Source: Sparassis latifolia
Lineage: Eukaryota; Basidiomycota; Agaricomycetes; Polyporales; Sparassidaceae
Reading direction: 5' to 3'
DNA length: 64,000 bases
NCBI GenBank assembly: GCA_018466975.1
Contig: CM031554.1
Location: 1,612,001-1,676,000, forward strand
In this document: positions 58,779-64,000 of the stretch, one piece after another
Layout of the letters: each line of letters starts with the position of its first letter
Position numbering within the stretch: the stretch's first letter is position 1
Notes under the pieces: generated by a model
The model's database searches: none
What the model saw: only the letters and a program-made list of their open reading frames with translations
Told to the model about the DNA's origin: nothing
Translations under genes and position numbers: made by a program

Positions 58779-61013
58779 TGATGTTCTGTGACTCGCAGAG
58801 AACACGCTTCATTATCACTCGCATCATCCGGAGGAAATGGTAGCGCGAAGACGTGGCGTCTGGTATCTTGTCACGCAGGTCAATGCCTATCTGCGCTCTA
58901 AATGCCTTCAGATCACGAATGATCGTCCTTCCTCACAGATCAAGTCCGGATGGTGGGAGATCAGCGAGGCGTTTCCAGAGTGGCAGAATGCGTGGGTATG
59001 GCTTTGGGACGCAAAAAATGAGGGTTTGATTACAGTCGAGCTCGTCCCGAACGCTACAAGGACCCCCGACAATTGGTGGAAATGCCTGATCCTGAGGAGC
59101 CCAAAATGTCCGTTAGCAGAAGCCGATTTCTGGCCTGAAATGTCCGCGAAAAACCAGGCTTCCGGCCCTCGGAGGTCAAATTTGTCCGGGTTTTGGACCA
59201 GGCATCCGTTCATCACAGAAATGTCCGGGCTCCCAGATCAGGCCTCAGGAGGCTCCAATCTTGTCCGTATTCACGAATCAGGTCCGAGTCGGGAGGCTCC
59301 AAATTTCAGAACCGCTTTCCGAGCTGCGAGAATGAAGGAATGAGCATGCTCCTTTGTGTAACACATTCTGTCTATTACTTGAGACAGAATTCAAGGCTAC
59401 TACGATAGTGACATCATAAGGTAAGCACCTTCTACTGTTCTTAGCGAGTTTCCATCTTCAGGAAGGCACTTATGTGAGGCTGCTGAGATGTCAACTACAA
59501 ACTTCGAAGCGGCGTGTCTGTGCGACCAGACAGCACCTAAAGAGCCTTTGAAGGCAGTAGTAAGTCCGAGCCCCCTTCTGCCCCGGTGCCGGCCTCATAC
59601 GTAGATAGGTTCGGCCGGGGTCGAACTTTGTCCGGAGGGGGATCAGGCATCCATGATGTCCGGTACGTCTGTCCGTGAAAAACCTCAGGCCATCCACGGG
59701 TTGACCCCCTGATTTGTCCGTGAAAAATCAGGGATGGCGCTCTCAGAAGTCCAAAATTTGTCCGAAATCGGCTCAGGGATCCTCCCCAATTGTCGGGGGT
59801 CCTACGCTACAACACCAGCATCAGAAATGTCTTGATCGGTTCGCGCGCAAGATCAGGGCCGGGTATCTGGCTCGCGACTACGCCGAGGACCTGGAGGGCG
59901 TGAATGAAGGTGACAGTGATTATAAAGTGGAGAAGGCACGAAGGCGTCCGAATATCAGGGGGGAAGTGAGTGCCTGTCTCATCATCCCGCACGAGAAGAG
60001 GCGATCCGAGTTTTAGACACTGTATCTCCAGAGCTTGATGGTAGTCTGGAAGTGGAAGGTGCTGTCGATATCATTTTTGATAGGTGCGCTGATCCCTTTC
60101 CGTGCATGTCATAGCACTGACCGATGCGTTCTCCAGTTGTTTAGCCTGTGACGGGCAGGAACTCCTTGCAAAAGGTGTTACCAAGTGTTACCGTGCTGTA
60201 TGACTCCTTCCGTCGCTCAACCGAGGAGGCTCTTAAAGCGATCGGACCTGTGTCTGGATCCTTCGTGAGCGACTCGTCGCTTATTAGCATGACAGCAGAC
60301 TTAGTATACTGTTTGCTGATTTGTTGCAGCTAATATCGTATTGATGATTTGTTCGGGAACGTCTCCAGTCTCCGTTTTTGCGGTCACTAATTCGCCTCGG
60401 ATGAAGGAATGCTGCGACAGCCAGTATAATGCTGGCGAGCAGGTTATCTACCCCAGTATCGTGAGACCGCCGACACTAAATGAATGCTGGGAATTGCTAG
60501 TAAGAACCTAGGGATTGAGCAAGGCGAGTATATCCTCCAACACTGGCAGCCACTTGATAATTTTCCTGAAACTTCCGTTCGAGGAACCCTGCAACTTGTG
60601 AAGCCAGGGCGAGATTCGATGTGCCACAATGTCTCAGAGAATGTTAGTCTGTTACTCAAAATGTCACTCGGGCTAACTCACGAACAATGACGTGTAAAGC
60701 AACCGCGGACAAAGAAACAAGTAGGTGCCATCAGTCACAGAGGCTTGGTTATTGTCCAAGATCCGAACCCGTTATCATTCCTTTGACAACTGCAGAACAT
60801 GCGGCGAGGGCGTTTGTGTAGAACACGTTGCACAGGGTGGCGCGTTTAGCCCGTTCTGGTATAAGACCGGTACGCATCAACACTCGTCTCCCCATCACTT
60901 CCCGGAACTTTCTATCCAGGTACTTGGTCCCATTCGGATGTGTTGGTTTTGATATTGACGAATCATTCACATTTTAGCCAAAACATCCCTCCGTCAAACG
61001 CGATATTTTCGCG
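58779..61013. other. Repeat-rich intergenic region
   Basis: About 2.2 kb between the uncharacterised gene and the second F-box gene. It holds the TGTCCG-rich block (separate entry). A 168-codon open frame at 58837-59343 runs into that block and looks like chance plus repeat, so it is not called. The right 250 bases should contain the F-box gene promoter. Confidence 0.45.
59107..59764. repeat. TGTCCG-motif-rich degenerate repeat block
   Basis: Ten TGTCCG motifs occur on the plus strand in 658 bases, at 59107, 59141, 59183, 59222, 59262, 59629, 59657, 59670, 59715 and 59759. Most sit in a wider context of the type AAATTTGTCCG...TCAGG, with spacing of about 35-45 bases in the first cluster. Two clusters are separated by about 370 bases. 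The related string GGACAAAT recurs near the right end of the window. No coding function is evident. Confidence 0.65.
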
Positions 61014-62690
61014 ATGGACCGAGGTCATTCGAGCGATATAGTGCCTTCGCCTGCAACCGCGACGGACCATGTCCTAGTCTCCACATCCTCTGAGAAGCCG
61101 TGGCCACCCGTTAAGCTTCTTCCAGATGAGCTACTTATGATTATCTTCGCCATGGTCTGGGATGTCATGCTGAAGAAGGGAGACATCACGAGCTGGGTTG
61201 GCTTAACGGTGGTATGTCGACATTGGCGCGCTGTAACTCTTGCGACACCTGTTTTATGGTCTGCGATTCTATGCCGTGCATGGTCACCTACTCACTGGCA
61301 CAAATTTGTGGAGCGTTCCCGGAATAAGCCACTAAGAATCGGCATCAGCATGCCGCTGGACGAAGCGTTCATCTTGGACACGATCCCGGAGCTTTCGCGC
61401 CGACTTGCTTTCTTAGGCATGGGAACGGAGAGCCGGGCTGAAGAACTGCTTCGGTATCTTAATTTTTGCATGCCCAGATTGAGGGTGCTTCGCGTGCATT
61501 GCTCGAAGAACGTCGAATATTTCTGGGATCTTCCTCAGCAGCCCGACCAAATCTTATTCCCAAGTCTTTACTCGCTCGATTTGGGAGGCGTTGCTCTGCC
61601 GTGGACTTCACTCATTCTTCGCTCCCTGGTGACGCTTGGGTTAGCCAACCTGTACCAGAGCGCGCCAACAACGGAGGAACTCCTGGCAATCCTGGCGGCT
61701 TGTCCCGTACTGAGTATGCTGTCGCTGTGCGATTGCGGTCCGTCGCCTCCAACCACTCCATTATCCCAGTCCTTAGCCAAAGTCACACTAGAAAAGCTTG
61801 TCAGACTCCGGATGGAAGCCGAGCCGCTTGAGATATTTCATCTCATATCTCGCCTGCGCATTTCCGAGTCCTGTCTCTTGAAAATCAAAACAAACGTAGT
61901 CAACCATGGAGGATTCGGCGAGGCTCTCCGTGCCGCGTTTCCTTCCGATAGGTCGTCGCTTCCTGTCTTCAAGATGTGTCACAAGGTCTCTGTCGGGATT
62001 GTGGTCGACTCCACTAATCATTGTCACATCCACCTTGTGGGGTACGGTCTTCATGCGGAACCTCGTTTCTCATTCGTGATTTCTATGCAAACTGATTTGA
62101 CCTCTGGAAAGGGGGCCCTTGACAGCTTGTTTGAGGCCTTGCCAGAATTCTTTCCCTCTTGCAGATCGTTATCCCTTGTCGCAGATTTTGCACTGTTTCT
62201 TGGGGTCGCTGTGGATCCTCCGTGGGACACGCTCCTCGCCTCCCTATACGACCTGGAGCAACTGCGGATTGGCTATGTTGCAGACACATCTGAACTACTT
62301 CACGCGCTCTCCCGGGTGGCCAATTCTGGCGATTACACTGTACCAATGTGCCCTCATCTCAATGTCCTGACGATCTCTTGTAAAGAGGGTTGTATTGACT
62401 TCTCCCGGCTAGTCAACGTTCTGGAAAAGCGGGCATCGTGTGGTAATCGACTACAGTCGCTAACAATACCTCGGTTGGTCGGAAACGGTTATGTCGAGGG
62501 AATACGTCGTCTTGTGGAAAAAGTGATCGAGGCACAACCAGACAATGTATCAGGAGATAAATGGCGAAGGGTGTTCTGCGACGAACCAGAAGACGGTCCG
62601 TGGGGAGATAAATGGCAAAGGGAGTTCTGCCCCTCATACCGGCGGGAATATGGGTCTTGCGAGTGGAGAAGAAGGAACCTCCCGTGGTGA
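61014..62690 (+). CDS. F-box protein with LRR-like region and C-terminal 17-residue repeat
   Basis: A single exon of 558 codons from the ATG at 61014 to the stop at 62688-62690. Residues about 30-85 hold the F-box (VKLLPDELLMIIFAMVWD, VVCRHWRAVTLATPVLWSAI). The middle has irregular leucine-rich segments (LPRLRVLRV-like, FPSLYSLDLGGVALPW, LAACPVLSMLSLCDCG). As with the protein at 1563-3407, it probably recruits a substrate to an SCF ubiquitin ligase. The C-terminus carries two copies of a Trp/Arg-rich unit (SGDKWRRVFCDEPED, then WGDKWQREFCPSYRR). The lack of introns differs from the other F-box gene here and suggests the two are not recent tandem copies. Confidence 0.85.
   Translation: MDRGHSSDIVPSPATATDHVLVSTSSEKPWPPVKLLPDELLMIIFAMVWDVMLKKGDITSWVGLTVVCRHWRAVTLATPVLWSAILCRAWSPTHWHKFVERSRNKPLRIGISMPLDEAFILDTIPELSRRLAFLGMGTESRAEELLRYLNFCMPRLRVLRVHCSKNVEYFWDLPQQPDQILFPSLYSLDLGGVALPWTSLILRSLVTLGLANLYQSAPTTEELLAILAACPVLSMLSLCDCGPSPPTTPLSQSLAKVTLEKLVRLRMEAEPLEIFHLISRLRISESCLLKIKTNVVNHGGFGEALRAAFPSDRSSLPVFKMCHKVSVGIVVDSTNHCHIHLVGYGLHAEPRFSFVISMQTDLTSGKGALDSLFEALPEFFPSCRSLSLVADFALFLGVAVDPPWDTLLASLYDLEQLRIGYVADTSELLHALSRVANSGDYTVPMCPHLNVLTISCKEGCIDFSRLVNVLEKRASCGNRLQSLTIPRLVGNGYVEGIRRLVEKVIEAQPDNVSGDKWRRVFCDEPEDGPWGDKWQREFCPSYRREYGSCEWRRRNLPW
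62553..62630 (+). repeat. 51-bp in-frame tandem repeat in F-box gene
   Basis: GGAGATAAATGGCGAAGGG at 62553 recurs as GGAGATAAATGGCAAAGGG at 62604, a 51-bp period that equals 17 codons. Only about the first 28 bases of each unit are well conserved. Confidence 0.75.
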
Positions 62691-64000
62691 CACCGTCTTT
62701 TGCTCTGGCTGTATACACTGTTTAGGCTATCTGTGTACTGGTAGCATCTATGAGCTCGGATGACAGTGTGTATGCCTTGTTCATACAGAGCGACTCACTG
62801 TGCATGCATACTATGTTGGAGGATTTTGCTTCTATCATCTTTGACCACCGAGTGCCGCATCTGCTCATCATGAATTCTACCATGCTAGCAGGAAATCTCC
62901 ACGTTGATTCAACGCCTAGCCTACCGAGAAGTATGCGAATGCCTAAACTTCTCACCCCGCACGTCTGACGGGTCACTAATTGTACATGGCCGCTAGCGCT
63001 CTAGTACTGGTGTACTGGTGAGCCGGTGAACGTCCAACTAGTTCTGCCATTTGACATTCAAGCCATGCTGCCCCGGATCGGCGACGCTGCAAGTATACAA
63101 AACGGACAAATTCAGATACGTACGCCATACTAGATAGCACACGGGTTGCTCAAGGTCGAGCAGAGAACATCGTACGCGATATTTAGCGTCAACTGGGAAA
63201 TGCCATCCATCGCGAATGGTACGGGAGGTCGCACTTTCAAGTTCAAGTTCAGTTCACGCGTCGGTTTATTTGTCCCGGACAAATAGGTGCGAGTGGCTGT
63301 AGATACTTTTGGGCACCGTCCTCCACATCGACTCTTGACTAAAAGTGGCTCAAAAATTCTGCAGTTGTTTGGGTCCTGATGTACGGAGTACTCGAGAGAA
63401 GTGACTTCCAAAAATTGTCGCTCCAGTGGCCATTCCTCGGCCGAAGTCATGTGAAGTTACCACAAAAAGGTTTATTTGTCCGGGACAAATAACGCGTGTG
63501 TGGCGCACACTTTCATCCTCAGGCTCGAGCAGAGTAGACGCTACATCGGCTTCTACTTTTTTGTGCCTCACAATATCTGTGTCTGATCGTGGAGCGACAG
63601 GCTACGCATGCATGTACAACAACGGACCGGTCTTCGTCGATCTGCTGTTATTGTCGTAAGTTACCGAAGAACTCGGAACATGGAAGTAGTACGATTAGTG
63701 CTAGGCCAAGTGGCCCGACCCAACGAAGTAGGTATCGCAAGGAAGTCGGAGGATAGAAGAGGTTAAGACGTGGGGTATTGAAATAGGGAAATAATGCAAA
63801 TGGTCTATGAACGAGAATATTGCACGGGAATCCGAGGAATAGTAAGTATAAACACAAGATAGCAAAGCAATGCGGCGTAGCGAGATGGAGCAGAGCCAAT
63901 TCACTTCAGGAGAGACTGCAGACGTCTCTACAGGAAGCAGCGATCACATCGGCCGCCCCATTCCTCCTGGGGCGTACTGGCGCTCAATGTCTGTACCTCC
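62691..64000. other. Terminal intergenic stretch with palindrome pair
   Basis: About 1.3 kb to the window edge. Contains a short open frame at 62750-62968 (72 codons, no family) and the palindrome pair at 63267-63491. Nothing else is supported; a gene may begin beyond the edge. Confidence 0.45.
63267..63491. repeat. Two copies of a 19-bp palindrome, TATTTGTCC-n-GGACAAATA
   Basis: At 63267-63285 the arms TATTTGTCC and GGACAAATA flank a central C; at 63473-63491 the same arms flank a central G. Both are preceded by GGTT, so a 23-bp string is directly repeated 206 bases apart with one mismatch at the centre. The half-site also occurs near 63110 (ACGGACAAATT) and resembles the TGTCCG motifs at 59107-59764. 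Confidence 0.75.

Noticed and set aside
59107..59764. A CRISPR-like array
   Set aside because: Only a 6-10 bp core repeats, spacing is irregular, there are no cas genes, and the DNA is fungal.
62750..62968. A 72-codon open frame after the F-box gene
   Set aside because: No signal peptide, family motif or intron support; length is within chance.

Overview
This window looks like nuclear DNA of a filamentous basidiomycete, most likely an Agaricomycete. Genes lie on both strands, carry many short GT-AG introns (mostly 47-75 nt) and have no operon-like spacing. The gene content is fungal: F-box/LRR proteins with an N-terminal F-box, a PDR-type ABC transporter, a copper amine oxidase, a Whi2-like protein, a PHO80-like cyclin and small secreted proteins. 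No rRNA, tRNA, CRISPR or bacterial features were seen. Exon models were built by hand from reading-frame continuity, splice signals and family motifs. They are predictions, not transcript evidence.

Layout. 1-866: 3' end of a xylulokinase gene. 1563-3407: F-box protein. 5515-8331: copper amine oxidase with two one-base frame breaks. 10367-12779: LTO1/Yae1-type protein and a Whi2-like protein, both on the minus strand. 13717-15977: probable Mediator Med25-like vWA protein with one frame break. 17228-18987: PXR1/PinX1-type G-patch protein. 21244-22857: low-complexity protein with an Asp-Ala repeat. 23204-24532: AlkB-like dioxygenase. 25245-25894: SUMO. 26293-29309: large coiled-coil, mostly disordered protein. 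29968-30438: inverted-repeat element. 31493-33257: a divergent pair of small secreted Thr-rich proteins. 34251-35502: short-chain dehydrogenase. 36085-41196: type III phosphatidylinositol phosphate kinase (Fab1 family) without a visible FYVE domain. 41490-43467: head-to-head pair PPIH cyclophilin and Dib1/Dim1, both tri-snRNP proteins. 46431-53608: 23-exon PDR ABC transporter. 53833-55392: Rab geranylgeranyltransferase beta subunit. 55851-56795: PHO80-like cyclin. 57713-58778: uncharacterised gene. 61014-62690: second F-box protein, flanked by repeat-rich DNA.

How the genes relate. Most are independent housekeeping genes: pentose metabolism, ribosome and Fe-S assembly factors, SUMO, alkylation repair, endolysosomal lipid signalling, Rab prenylation and splicing. 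The clearest functional unit is the divergent PPIH/DIB1 pair, whose products both belong to the U4/U6.U5 tri-snRNP and whose start codons lie only 185 bp apart. The most novel-looking items are the two Thr-rich secreted proteins with identical gene architecture, the Fab1 paralogue lacking its targeting domain, a predicted 3-nt microexon in PPIH, and unassigned repeat structures at 29968-30438, 59107-59764 and 63267-63491.
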